From Streptomyces pluripotens (GTDB taxonomy: Bacteria > Actinomycetota > Actinomycetes > Streptomycetales > Streptomycetaceae): DNA of 64,000 nt. The stretch lies in contig NZ_CP021080.1 in assembly GCF_000802245.2 (NCBI RefSeq), positions 4,092,001 to 4,156,000 on the forward strand, given 5' to 3'. The translations under genes were made by a program, and so were the position numbers. Every line of letters begins with the position of its first letter. The first letter of the stretch is position 1. Shown here one piece after another: positions 21,839 to 29,253 of this stretch. The notes beneath the pieces are model-generated. The model saw only the letters and a program-made list of their open reading frames with translations. It had not been told where the DNA came from and ran no database searches.

Positions 21839-22441
21839 GTGAGCACGACGGCGGAACGTGAACGGGTGCCCAAGCAGGACCGCAGCCGGGCCACTCGGCA
21901 GCGGCTGCTGGAGGCCGCCGTGTCCTGCCTCGCCGAGCACGGCTGGGCGGGCTCCACCGTCGCCGTCGTCGCCGAACGCGCCGGTGTCTCCCGAGGGGCT
22001 GCCCAGCACCACTTCCCAACCCGCGAGGACCTGTTCACCGCGGCCGTCGAGTACGTCGCCGAAGAACGCTCCACGGCGCTCAGGGCCCTGTTCCCGCAGG
22101 GCGCCGTGGAAGACCGCCGAGCCATTGTCGCGGCCCTCGTCGACCTCTACACCGGCCCCCTCTTCCGTGCCGCCCTGCACCTGTGGGTCGCTGCTTGTGA
22201 CGAGGAACAGCTGCGCCCGCGCGTGACCGAGCTGGAGGCCCGTGTCGGGCGCGAGACCCACCGCATCGCCATCGACCTCCTCGGCGCCGACGAGAGCCTT
22301 CCCGGTGTCCGTGAAACCGTCCAGGGACTCCTGGACATGGCCCGCGGCCTCGGCCTCGCCAACCTCCTCACCGACGACACCGCCCGCCGCGAACGGGTCG
22401 TCGCCCAGTGGGCGGGACTACTGGAGCAGGCGCTGGGCTGA
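21839..22441 (+). CDS. TetR-family transcriptional regulator
   Basis: A 200-residue regulator beginning with GTG 21839, four bases after the hydratase stop. Residues about 16-65 are the TetR helix-turn-helix (TRQRLLEAAVSCLAEHG, VAVVAERAGVSRGAAQHHFP). The remainder is a helical ligand-binding domain with RVTELEARVGRETH. It is the last gene of the acyl-CoA operon and would be co-transcribed with it. The natural prediction is an acyl-CoA-responsive repressor of the operon, acting at the CAAGC-GT-GCTTG site at 12242. Confidence 0.88.
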   Translation: MSTTAERERVPKQDRSRATRQRLLEAAVSCLAEHGWAGSTVAVVAERAGVSRGAAQHHFPTREDLFTAAVEYVAEERSTALRALFPQGAVEDRRAIVAALVDLYTGPLFRAALHLWVAACDEEQLRPRVTELEARVGRETHRIAIDLLGADESLPGVRETVQGLLDMARGLGLANLLTDDTARRERVVAQWAGLLEQALG

Positions 22442-22525
22442 GCGGCGCTGCCGGGCCCGGCACCGGGCGACGCGCACTGCGGGCCCGGCGCCCGCGCGGC
22501 GCGGTCATCGCAACGCCGAGCCGCG

Positions 22526-22549
22526 GGCCGCCGCCGTACGGCGGCGGCC
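22526..22549 (+). terminator. Perfect 24-base palindrome after the acyl-CoA operon
   Basis: GGCCGCCGCCG and CGGCGGCGGCC flank a two-base centre, giving a very stable GC hairpin 85 bases after the TetR stop. No T tract follows. It likely separates the operon from the leader-peptide unit. Confidence 0.65.
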
Positions 22550-22629
22550 TCGACTGGTTCCGGCCTCCCCGCCCCTTCCCCTGTGCTCCCCCTGTGATCG
22601 AGGCCACACGCGTATCCCGCGGCGCGCAG

Positions 22630-22635
22630 TACCCT
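22630..22635 (+). promoter_or_regulatory. Candidate -10 element for the leader peptide
   Basis: TACCCT ends six bases before the A of the ATG at 22642, so transcription would start at or next to that A and the uORF would be leaderless. No good -35 is seen. This layout is usual for actinobacterial leader peptides of this type. Confidence 0.45.
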
Positions 22636-22641
22636 TACCGC

Positions 22642-22722
22642 ATGCTTCTGATGCTCGTCCGCCGCCGCCACGTGGACTACGTGCGCGTCACGAGCATGGG
22701 CTGTCGGCGCTTCTCCGCCTGA
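22642..22722 (+). CDS. Putative leader peptide (RRHVD-type uORF)
   Basis: A 26-codon ORF, MLLMLVRRRHVDYVRVTS followed by MGCRRFSA. The core RRRHVD..RV.S..C matches the short actinobacterial proteins annotated as putative leader peptides, usually found before sulfur-assimilation and cysteine/methionine genes. Those are thought to report cysteine supply by translation through their cysteine codon. Here the single Cys codon is near the C-terminus, and the next gene is a 2OG/IPNS-like oxygenase 104 bases downstream. A second ATG at 22651 is possible. The ORF is likely leaderless. Confidence 0.65.
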   Translation: MLLMLVRRRHVDYVRVTSMGCRRFSA

Positions 22723-22763
22723 CCCGGCCCCCTTCACCGCCTTCCGGTTTCCTCTCCCTTTCC

Positions 22764-22804
22764 GGCACCCGGGGTCCGCCGCACCCCTGGCGGCCACCCG
22801 TGCC
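22764..22804 (+). promoter_or_regulatory. Attenuator-like hairpin between leader peptide and oxygenase
   Basis: GGCAC (22764-22768) pairs with GTGCC (22800-22804), CCGCC (22776-22780) with GGCGG (22789-22793), and GGGT with ACCC between them, giving one long interrupted stem. It ends 22 bases before the oxygenase start and lies just after the leader peptide. It could pause ribosomes or RNA polymerase, or mask translation. Confidence 0.4.
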
Positions 22805-22826
22805 CCGTAGACCCTGCGGACGCATC

Positions 22827-23858
22827 ATGACCACGCACACCGCGACGACCCCGTCGTACGACCAGCTCCCGATCATCGACCTGTCGGCCGCCGACCGCGG
22901 TCCCCGGGCCCGCGCCCTGCTGCATGCCCAATTGCACAGCGCCGCCCACGACGTCGGCTTCTTCCAACTCGTCGGCCACGGTGTCACCCGGGGCGAGACC
23001 GACGCACTGCTCACTGCCATGCGTGCCTTCTTCGCCCTCCCGGAGGCCGACCGGCTCGCCCTCGACAACGTGAACTCCCCGCACTTCCGCGGCTACACCC
23101 GCACCGGCGACGAACGCACCGGTGGCGCCCGCGATTGGCGGGACCAGCTCGACATCGGTGCCGAACGCCCGGCCCGCGTCCCCGGCCCCGGCGAGCCCCC
23201 GTACTGGTGGCTGCAGGGCCCCAACCAGTGGCCGGCCGCCCTCCCCGGCTTGCGCACCGCCGCCCTGGCCTGGATCGACAGGCTGAGCGGGGTCGCAGAG
23301 CGTCTGCTACGCGAGCTCCTGACCGCCATCGGCGCCCCCGCCGGCTTCTACGACCCGGTCTTCGGCGCCCGTGCCCACCCGCACCTCAAGCTCGTCCGCT
23401 ACCCCGGCAGCGCCGACGACGGCGCCGACCAGGGCGTGGGCGCGCACAAGGACTACGGCTTCCTCACCCTCCTGTTGCAGGACGCGGTCGGCGGCCTCCA
23501 GGTGCAGCGCGAGGACGGCCGCTTCCACGACGTACCGCCCATCGAGGGCGCCTTCGTGGTCAACCTCGGCGAACTGCTGGAGGTGGCGACGAACGGTTAC
23601 CTCCTTGCGACCAACCATCGGGTGGTGAGTCCGCCCGGGGCGACGGAACGCTTCTCCGTCCCCTTCTTCCACAACCCCCGCCTGGACGCGCGGATCGAGC
23701 CCCTGCCCTTCCCCCACGCGTCCGAGGCTCCTGGAGCCACGACCGACCCGTCGAACCCGTTGTACGCGCAGTACGGCTACAACGAGCTGAAGGGCAAGCT
23801 GCGGGCCCACCCGCTGGTGGCGGAACGGCACCACGCGAGCCTTCTGACACCGGCCTGA
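22827..23858 (+). CDS. 2OG-Fe(II)/isopenicillin N synthase-like oxygenase
   Basis: A 343-residue non-heme iron enzyme of the IPNS/2OG oxygenase group. The N-terminal DIOX_N region (LPIIDLSAADRG, HDVGFFQLVGHGV) is followed by the jelly-roll core with the metal ligands in VGAHKDYGFLTLL (H-x-D) and LLATNHRVVSPP (distal His), and the RFSVPFF motif (R-x-S), which usually binds 2-oxoglutarate or the substrate carboxylate. Bacterial members act on amino acids, peptides and small acids; the substrate is unknown here. The gene stands alone apart from the leader peptide, which suggests control by sulfur-amino-acid supply. Confidence 0.87.
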   Translation: MTTHTATTPSYDQLPIIDLSAADRGPRARALLHAQLHSAAHDVGFFQLVGHGVTRGETDALLTAMRAFFALPEADRLALDNVNSPHFRGYTRTGDERTGGARDWRDQLDIGAERPARVPGPGEPPYWWLQGPNQWPAALPGLRTAALAWIDRLSGVAERLLRELLTAIGAPAGFYDPVFGARAHPHLKLVRYPGSADDGADQGVGAHKDYGFLTLLLQDAVGGLQVQREDGRFHDVPPIEGAFVVNLGELLEVATNGYLLATNHRVVSPPGATERFSVPFFHNPRLDARIEPLPFPHASEAPGATTDPSNPLYAQYGYNELKGKLRAHPLVAERHHASLLTPA

Positions 23859-23966
23859 CCAACCCGTACGCCTGATCGCCTCCTTCGCGGCGGGGACACC
23901 TCCCGGAGGAGGCGCGGAGCGGATCGAGCTGCTCGGGGGCGCGGCGCGGGGGTACGGAGACGCTGC

Positions 23967-25076
23967 TCAGCGGGTGGTGTCGGCGATGTCGGAGTACCCC
24001 TCGATGTCCCGCGGGCTGCGCGGCCCCGGCCCCACGTACCTCGCCGTCGGCCGCACCAGCCGTCCCGTCCGCTTCTGCTCAAGGATGTGCGCCGACCACC
24101 CGGCGGTCCGTGCGCAGGTGAACATCGACGTGAACATGTGCGCCGGCACTTTGGCGAAATCGAGCATGATGGCAGCCCAGAACTCCACGTTGGTGGCGAG
24201 CACCCGGTCCGGCCGCCGGTTGTGCAACTCCTCCAGCGCGGCCTTCTCCAGGGCCTCGGCGATCTCGAACCTCGGTGCCCCGAGCTGTTTCGCCGTACGC
24301 CGCAGCACCCGCGCCCGCGGGTCCTCAGCCCGGTACACGCGGTGCCCGAATCCCATCAGCCGCTCACCCCGGTCCAGGGCCGTCTTGACGTAGCCCGCCG
24401 CGTCCCCGGTGCGTTCGATCTCCTCGATCATCCCGAGCACCCGCGACGGTGCACCCCCGTGCAGGGGGCCGGACATCGCACCGACCGCACCCGACAACGC
24501 GGCGGCGACGTCCGCGCCGGTGGAGGCGATGACCCGGGCGGTAAAGGTGGACGCGTTCATGCCGTGCTCCGCGGCGGAGGTCCAGTACGCGTCCACGGCC
24601 GCGACGTGCTTGGGGTCCGGCTCGCCGCGCCACCGGATCATGAACCGCTCCACGACCGACTGCGCCTTGTCGATCTCCCGCTGCGGCACCATCGGCAGCC
24701 CCTGCCCGCGCGCGGACTGGGCGACGTACGACAGCGCCATCACGGCGGCTCGTGCGAGATCCTCCCGCGCCTGTCGTTCGTCGATGTCGAGCAGGGGCCG
24801 TAGGCCCCACACCGGCGCGAGCATGGCCAGCGCGGACTGCACGTCCACGCGGATGTCACCGGAGTGCACCGGGATCGGGAACGGTTCGGCGGGCGGCAGC
24901 CCCGGATGGAAGGCGCCGTCGACCAGCAGCCCCCACACGTTTCCGAACGAGACGTTCCCGACCAGGTCCTCGATGTCGACGCCCCGGTAGCGCAGGGCGC
25001 CGCCCTTCTTGTCCGGTTCGGCGATCTCCGTCTCGAACGCGATGACTCCTTCGAGCCCGGGTACGAAATCGGACAT
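23967..25076 (-). CDS. Citrate synthase (type 2, citrate synthase-like)
   Basis: A 369-residue citrate synthase-family enzyme that condenses an acyl-CoA, normally acetyl-CoA, with oxaloacetate. Active-site regions are AEHGMNASTFTARV (first His), MSGPLHGGAPSRV, GFGHRVYRAEDPRA (second His) and NVEFWAAIMLD (the aspartate region). The short length and the N-terminus (VPGLEGVIAFETEIAEPDKKG) fit the Gram-positive dimeric group. Streptomyces has several paralogues, so it may be a secondary citrate or methylcitrate synthase. ATG 25076 is divergent from pdxH across 175 bases. Confidence 0.9.
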   Translation of the reverse strand: MSDFVPGLEGVIAFETEIAEPDKKGGALRYRGVDIEDLVGNVSFGNVWGLLVDGAFHPGLPPAEPFPIPVHSGDIRVDVQSALAMLAPVWGLRPLLDIDERQAREDLARAAVMALSYVAQSARGQGLPMVPQREIDKAQSVVERFMIRWRGEPDPKHVAAVDAYWTSAAEHGMNASTFTARVIASTGADVAAALSGAVGAMSGPLHGGAPSRVLGMIEEIERTGDAAGYVKTALDRGERLMGFGHRVYRAEDPRARVLRRTAKQLGAPRFEIAEALEKAALEELHNRRPDRVLATNVEFWAAIMLDFAKVPAHMFTSMFTCARTAGWSAHILEQKRTGRLVRPTARYVGPGPRSPRDIEGYSDIADTTR

Positions 25077-25251
25077 CAGGCGGCTCCTCGTGATCGTCGG
25101 TGGTGGTCACCCCGGTGATGCCCCGATCGGGCGCTGGTCACCCGCGGTCACCCAATCCGCAAGGGAACCAGCACGATAATCCCCGGTACCACGCTTGGGG
25201 AGAGTGCGCGACACCGAGTGCCACACCCATTCGATACGGCAAGATGACCGC

Positions 25252-25938
25252 GTGACCGACAGCGAACCCATCCTGGACCCCGTCCTCGAACCCGCCGCCA
25301 TGCGCAAGCAGTACCGGGCCGAGGGCCTCACCGAACGGGACCTCGCCACGCACCCCATGGACCAGTTCGCCCGCTGGTTCGAGGACGCCGCCCGTGCGAC
25401 CCTTCGCGGCACGCTCTACGAACCCAACGCGATGGTCGTCACCACAGCGGACGCCGCCGGCCGCCCCAGCTCACGCACGGTCCTGATGAAGCAGTTCGAC
25501 ACCGACGGCTTCGTGTTCTTCACCAACTACGACTCCCGCAAGGCCCGGGACCTCGCGGAGAACCCGCACATCTGCCTGCTCTTCCCCTGGCACCCGCTGG
25601 CCCGCCAGGTGATCGTCACCGGTACCGCCCGCCGCACCGGCCGTGACGAGACGGCTGCCTACTTCCGCAGCCGCCCGCACGGCTCCCAGCTCGGTGCCTG
25701 GGCCAGCGCCCAGTCCTCGGTGATCGCCTCCCGTGCCGAATTGGACGCGGCTTACGCCGATCTGGAGGCCCGCTATCCCGAGGACGAAAAGGTCCCGGTC
25801 CCCCCGCACTGGGGCGGCTTCCGCATCGCTCCCGAGACGGTCGAGTTCTGGCAGGGGCGCGTGAACCGCCTGCACGACCGCCTGCGCTACGTCGCCCGGC
25901 CGGACGGTAGCTGGCGGGTGGAACGGCTCAGCCCCTGA
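25252..25938 (+). CDS. pdxH: Pyridoxamine 5'-phosphate oxidase
   Basis: A 228-residue FMN enzyme that oxidises pyridoxamine or pyridoxine phosphate to PLP. The N-terminus [20 protein letters not shown], the FMN-binding [13 protein letters not shown] and [17 protein letters not shown], and the C-terminal [15 protein letters not shown] signature are complete. GTG 25252 is the start because conserved sequence begins soon after; the region upstream holds the divergent promoter with citA-like sequence on the other strand. Confidence 0.93.
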   Translation: MTDSEPILDPVLEPAAMRKQYRAEGLTERDLATHPMDQFARWFEDAARATLRGTLYEPNAMVVTTADAAGRPSSRTVLMKQFDTDGFVFFTNYDSRKARDLAENPHICLLFPWHPLARQVIVTGTARRTGRDETAAYFRSRPHGSQLGAWASAQSSVIASRAELDAAYADLEARYPEDEKVPVPPHWGGFRIAPETVEFWQGRVNRLHDRLRYVARPDGSWRVERLSP

Positions 25939-26010
25939 AGCCGCAGGTCGCGTTCGGGCGGTCAGCGGCCCCCGGCCCCGGGAAACGCACGGGCCCGCTC
26001 GAACGCAGAC

Positions 26011-26082
26011 GACCCGCGAGCTCGGGTTCCGCCACCTTGCGGCGGCAGAAGCCGGCCGGACGTGCCGGCGAGCTCGCGGGTC
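26011..26082 (-). terminator. Long 14-bp inverted repeat with nested hairpins
   Basis: GACCCGCGAGCTCG (26011-26024) and CGAGCTCGCGGGTC (26069-26082) are exact reverse complements. The 44-base interior folds again (CCGCC...GGCGG, and GCCGGC...GCCGGC). It lies after pdxH and also downstream of the small minus-strand unit at 26203-26165, so it could terminate both. Confidence 0.6.
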
Positions 26083-26164
26083 GGGTGACTGCTTGGGATT
26101 GGGCCGGCTGCACGCTTGTGGCACGTGCTGGTCCGGCACCGCACTGGATGGGGTGGCGGACCGC

Positions 26165-26203
26165 TTAGCCCGCAGCCACCTCACGCGTCCGGTTTTCATA
26201 CAT
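26165..26203 (-). CDS. 12-residue small ORF with promoter and ribosome binding site
   Basis: Minus-strand ATG at 26203 reads MYENRTREVAAG and stops. An AGGGAGGTGG ribosome binding site (26221-26212) precedes it. A second ATG four bases on (26199) opens a different, longer arginine-rich frame. A TTGAGT-N17-TAGGGT promoter lies just upstream. I do not recognise the peptide. The transcript may instead be a small RNA ending at the 26082-26011 hairpin. Confidence 0.4.
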   Translation of the reverse strand: MYENRTREVAAG

Positions 26204-26236
26204 CTGCCGAACCACCTCCCTTCTCGTGTACCCGAC

Positions 26237-26265
26237 ACCCTAAGAAGCCGGGCGGAGGGACTCAA
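26237..26265 (-). promoter_or_regulatory. Vegetative-type promoter of the small minus-strand unit
   Basis: On the minus strand TTGAGT (26265-26260), a 17-base spacer and TAGGGT (26242-26237) make one of the best HrdB-like promoters in the window. The predicted start is near 26230, ahead of the small ORF. Confidence 0.55.
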
Positions 26266-26300
26266 CTGTTTTTCGCTACCCTCCCGTGCGCCCGTGTGGG

Positions 26301-26306
26301 TAGCGT
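26301..26306 (+). promoter_or_regulatory. -10 element of a leaderless acetyltransferase gene
   Basis: TAGCGT ends six bases before the ATG at 26313, predicting transcription from the start codon itself. GCTACC (26275-26280) and GGTAGC (26299-26304) form an inverted repeat over this promoter. Confidence 0.45.
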
Positions 26307-26312
26307 CCACAC

Positions 26313-26777
26313 ATGACCTTGATCCGACTCGCCACCGTCGACGGTGACCTCATGATCGAGCAGTGGCGGCACGTCCACAACATGATCGTGCCGCCCGCGG
26401 CGATGTCGCTGGAGGACGCCCGGGTGCGGCAGGGGCGGTACCGACTGGAAAACGCCTATCTCGGGGACGCGCTCGTCGGGTGCTCCACTATGCGGCCGCC
26501 CGTGGGGGAGGAGGCGGTGGCCACCGTCATCGCGCGGGTGCTGCCCGAGTTCCGGGGGCGCGGGTTCGGGACCGCGCTGTACGAGAACGCGCTGGCCCAC
26601 GCGCGTCTGCTCGGCGCCGGGGCGATCGAGACGTGTGTGCTGGCGGTGAACGCGGACGGGTTGCGGTTCGCCGAGCGACGCGGATTCCTGGAGATCGACC
26701 GGTACGCGCTGGACGGGGAGCGGGACGAGTGGGTGGACCTGCGGCTGGAGACGGTCGGGGCGGCCGGGGACGGCTGA
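26313..26777 (+). CDS. GNAT-family N-acetyltransferase
   Basis: A 154-residue single-domain GNAT. The acetyl-CoA pyrophosphate loop is VLPEFRGRGFGTALY (about 72-86), and ETCVLAVNADGLRFAERRGFLEIDRY is the usual C-terminal half. The substrate is unknown; the family acetylates small amines, antibiotics or protein N-termini. There is no ribosome binding site, consistent with a leaderless mRNA from the TAGCGT element. It precedes the PAS-protein gene by 129 bases. Confidence 0.85.
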   Translation: MTLIRLATVDGDLMIEQWRHVHNMIVPPAAMSLEDARVRQGRYRLENAYLGDALVGCSTMRPPVGEEAVATVIARVLPEFRGRGFGTALYENALAHARLLGAGAIETCVLAVNADGLRFAERRGFLEIDRYALDGERDEWVDLRLETVGAAGDG

Positions 26778-26906
26778 CGGCACCTGGCACTGATTCCGGC
26801 AATCTTGCGGGAACCAGATGTGGGCTGCATCACGTTCGAGTTGAATGAAAGCCAGTGGGCGAACCGAGCGCCTCAGATGCGTGGACGTGGCTTCCAGGGG
26901 GACCAG

Positions 26907-28301
26907 GTGAGTACTTCGCGGCGGAGTGGGACCACGAATGAGCTGGGGCCGGACGAGCCTGGTGGGTCCGATCTGCTCGCCGCTCTGCTCGACGGCATGG
27001 ACGCGGCGCTGTGTGCCTTCGACGCCGACGGGGTCGTCACGCACTGGAACCGGGAGGCGGAGCGCATCCTGGGCTGGACCGCGGCGGAGGCGGTGGGGCG
27101 GCAGGGGTTCGCCGGCTGGGCGGTGCGTACCGCCGACGCCGAGGAGGTTCAGGCCCGGCTGATGTCCGCGATGCACGCGCCGGGACGGCAGGTGCACGAG
27201 TTCGCGCTCGTCACCAAGGACGGCGGTCGGGTGTTGGTGCGGACGCAGTCCGCCGCCGTACGGGGGCACGAGGGGGAGCCCGCGGGTGTCTATTGCGCGT
27301 TCAGCGAGGTGCACGCCCAGATCGACCTGGAGCGGTCGATCGCGTTGAGCGAGGCGTTGCTGGAGGACGCGGCGTGGGGCGTCGTGCTCGTCGACGCGGA
27401 CCTGCGGCCCGCTGTGGTGAACACGCATGCGGCGCGGGCCCTCGGTACCGGGCGCGCCTCCGCGCTCGGGCGCCCGCTCGGGGAACTGCTCGTGCGGGGC
27501 GTTGAGGAGCTGGAGGCCGCGCTCACGCACGTGCTGGCGGAGGGAGCGCCGCCTGCACCCGCCGATATGTGGGTGACCGTGCGCACCCCGGAGGGGGAGA
27601 ACCGGCGCTGCTGGCGGAGCGGCTTCGTGCGGCTGGCCTCGCCCCTCGCGGAGGAACCGGTACCACTCGGGGTCGGCTGGTTGTTCCAGGACGTGACTGA
27701 GGCCAAGCAGGGCCAACAGGAAGGGGCGCTGCTGCGATTCCGTACGAACCAGTTGCACCGTGCGGCCCGAGCCGCCGCCGAGTGCGAGGACCCGGTGGAG
27801 GCCGCCACCGTCCAGTTGGACTTCGCCCTCGCCGGTTTCGCCGATCATGCGCTGATCGACCGGGTGGCGGCCGGTCCACGCGCGGGGACCACGCAGACGC
27901 CGGATCGGGTGCGGCTGGTGCGGCTCGCCGCCACACCCGGCGGAGCGCCGGGACCGAGCCTGCTCACGGGTGCTGCCGGGCTACCGGTGTGCTACGAGGA
28001 GGGGCATCCGGCGCTGAACTGTGTGGAGCGGGCCGGCACGGTGCGCGCGGATGCCGAGGCGGGTCCGCCGCGGCACGCCCGGGAGTGGGCGCTGGCGCGG
28101 CAGTGGCCCGATGACGCGGTGCACGCACTGTGCGTGGCGCTGCGCAGTCGGGGGCGGACGCTGGGGGCGGTGACGTTCCTGCGCGGGGCCGGCCGTAGCC
28201 GCTTCGAGCGGTCCGACGTGGCATACGCGGAGGACGTGGCGGGGCGCATCGCGGTGGCGCTGGATCTGTCGGAGGCGCTGGGCGGGAAGGCGCGGGAGTG
28301 A
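26907..28301 (+). CDS. PAS-domain sensory protein
   Basis: A 464-residue soluble sensor. GTG 26907 follows AGGGGGA; upstream ATGs at 26877 and earlier lack such a site. The first PAS domain (about 20-140) includes LLAALLDGMDAALCAFDADG, VTHWNREAERILGWTAAEAVG and a PAC-like stretch. A second PAS (about 145-275) follows. The C-terminal 190 residues look like a GAF-type domain (FRTNQLHRAARAAAECEDP, ALCVALRSRGRTLGAVTFLR, FERSDVAYAEDVAGRIAVAL). No kinase, PP2C phosphatase or DNA-binding domain is attached. In related Streptomyces proteins this N-terminal part precedes an SpoIIE phosphatase, so this may be a sensor-only form. Confidence 0.8.
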   Translation: MSTSRRSGTTNELGPDEPGGSDLLAALLDGMDAALCAFDADGVVTHWNREAERILGWTAAEAVGRQGFAGWAVRTADAEEVQARLMSAMHAPGRQVHEFALVTKDGGRVLVRTQSAAVRGHEGEPAGVYCAFSEVHAQIDLERSIALSEALLEDAAWGVVLVDADLRPAVVNTHAARALGTGRASALGRPLGELLVRGVEELEAALTHVLAEGAPPAPADMWVTVRTPEGENRRCWRSGFVRLASPLAEEPVPLGVGWLFQDVTEAKQGQQEGALLRFRTNQLHRAARAAAECEDPVEAATVQLDFALAGFADHALIDRVAAGPRAGTTQTPDRVRLVRLAATPGGAPGPSLLTGAAGLPVCYEEGHPALNCVERAGTVRADAEAGPPRHAREWALARQWPDDAVHALCVALRSRGRTLGAVTFLRGAGRSRFERSDVAYAEDVAGRIAVALDLSEALGGKARE

Positions 28302-28304
28302 AAC

Positions 28305-28347
28305 GGCCCCCGGGCGTTGCAGCGGACTTTGGAGCGCTCCCGGGGCC
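28305..28347. terminator. Hairpin between the convergent PAS and nagS genes
   Basis: GGCCCCCGGG (28305-28314) pairs with CCCGGGGCC (28339-28347) with one bulged base. It sits directly after the PAS-protein stop and faces nagS. Confidence 0.45.
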
Positions 28348-28437
28348 TGCGGCGGTTCCGGGAAGACCCCGATCCTCCCGGGAAGTCCACGGGGACTGAC
28401 GAAGTTCGCCGCCGTTCGTTTCGTTCGGGACGCTGGT

Positions 28438-29193
28438 TCAGCGTCGGTAGAAGATGCGGTCGCCGTACTCCGACATCACCCTGCCGTTCCATTCGTGACC
28501 GCCGTCCACGTTGCCGGAGCGCAGCAGCGGGGGTTCGATGCCGCGGTCGGCCAGGGAGGATGCGGCGGTCGCCACGACCGCCTGCATGAGGGCCGTGGTG
28601 ACCACGGTGGATGCGGGGGCGAAGGGCGCTGGGATGGTGTCGAGGGTGAGTTCCGCGTCGCCGACCGCGATCTTCGAGTCGAGCACGATGTCGCAGTGGT
28701 CCTTCAGGAAGGTGCCGGAGGCGTGCCGGGACTTGGTCTGCGAGGCGTATACGGCCGAGGTCACGCCGATCACCTTGACACCCAGGGCGCGGGCGTTGAG
28801 AGCCATCTCGACGGGCAGGGCGTTGCGGCCGGACAGGGAGATGATCACGAGTGCGTCGCCGGCCCGGACCGGCGAGGTGTCGAGCACGGCGGCGGCGAGG
28901 CCGTCGACGCGTTCGAGCGCGGAGCCGAGGGTGGCCGGGGTGACGTCGACGCCGACGACCCCGGGTACGGCGAGGAGGTTCATCAGGGCGAGGCCGCCGG
29001 CCCGGTAGACGACGTCCTGGGCGGCCAGGGAGGAGTGCCCGGCGCCGAAGGCGAACAGCCGGCCCCCGGCGGCAACGGTGTCGGCGAGTAGCGTGCCGGC
29101 CGCCGTGATCGCCTCCGCTTCCTCCTCCCGGACCCGTCGCAGCAGGTTGATGGCGGCGTCGAAGAACAGGTCGGCAGGCGTGCCGTCGCTCAT
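28438..29193 (-). CDS. nagS: SIS-domain protein, GlcNAc-6-phosphate dehydratase NagS
   Basis: A 251-residue SIS-domain enzyme of the former UPF0309 family (AAINLLRRVREEEAEAITAAG, FAFGAGHSSLAAQDVVYRAGG, VIISLSGRNALPVEMALNA, KVIGVTSAVYASQ). The S. coelicolor orthologue SCO4393 is NagS, reported to dehydrate N-acetylglucosamine-6-phosphate and to cause amino-sugar toxicity in nag mutants; I rely on memory for this. ATG 29193 follows AAGGGG. A DasR-like operator lies 39 bases upstream, which fits the GlcNAc-responsive regulon. It is divergent from dmdR1, as in S. coelicolor. Confidence 0.87.
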   Translation of the reverse strand: MSDGTPADLFFDAAINLLRRVREEEAEAITAAGTLLADTVAAGGRLFAFGAGHSSLAAQDVVYRAGGLALMNLLAVPGVVGVDVTPATLGSALERVDGLAAAVLDTSPVRAGDALVIISLSGRNALPVEMALNARALGVKVIGVTSAVYASQTKSRHASGTFLKDHCDIVLDSKIAVGDAELTLDTIPAPFAPASTVVTTALMQAVVATAASSLADRGIEPPLLRSGNVDGGHEWNGRVMSEYGDRIFYRR

Positions 29194-29231
29194 GCGGTGC
29201 CCCTTCGCAGAGTCTGTGTCGCGGATCACCG

Positions 29232-29247
29232 TGCGGTCTGGACCAGT
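29232..29247. promoter_or_regulatory. DasR-responsive element (dre) of nagS
   Basis: TGCGGTCTGGACCAGT matches 12 of 16 positions of the DasR consensus ACTGGTCTAGACCAGT, with the core GGTCTnGACCA intact. DasR represses amino-sugar uptake and use genes and is released by glucosamine-6-phosphate and related ligands. Confidence 0.65.
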
Positions 29248-29253
29248 GTGCTG

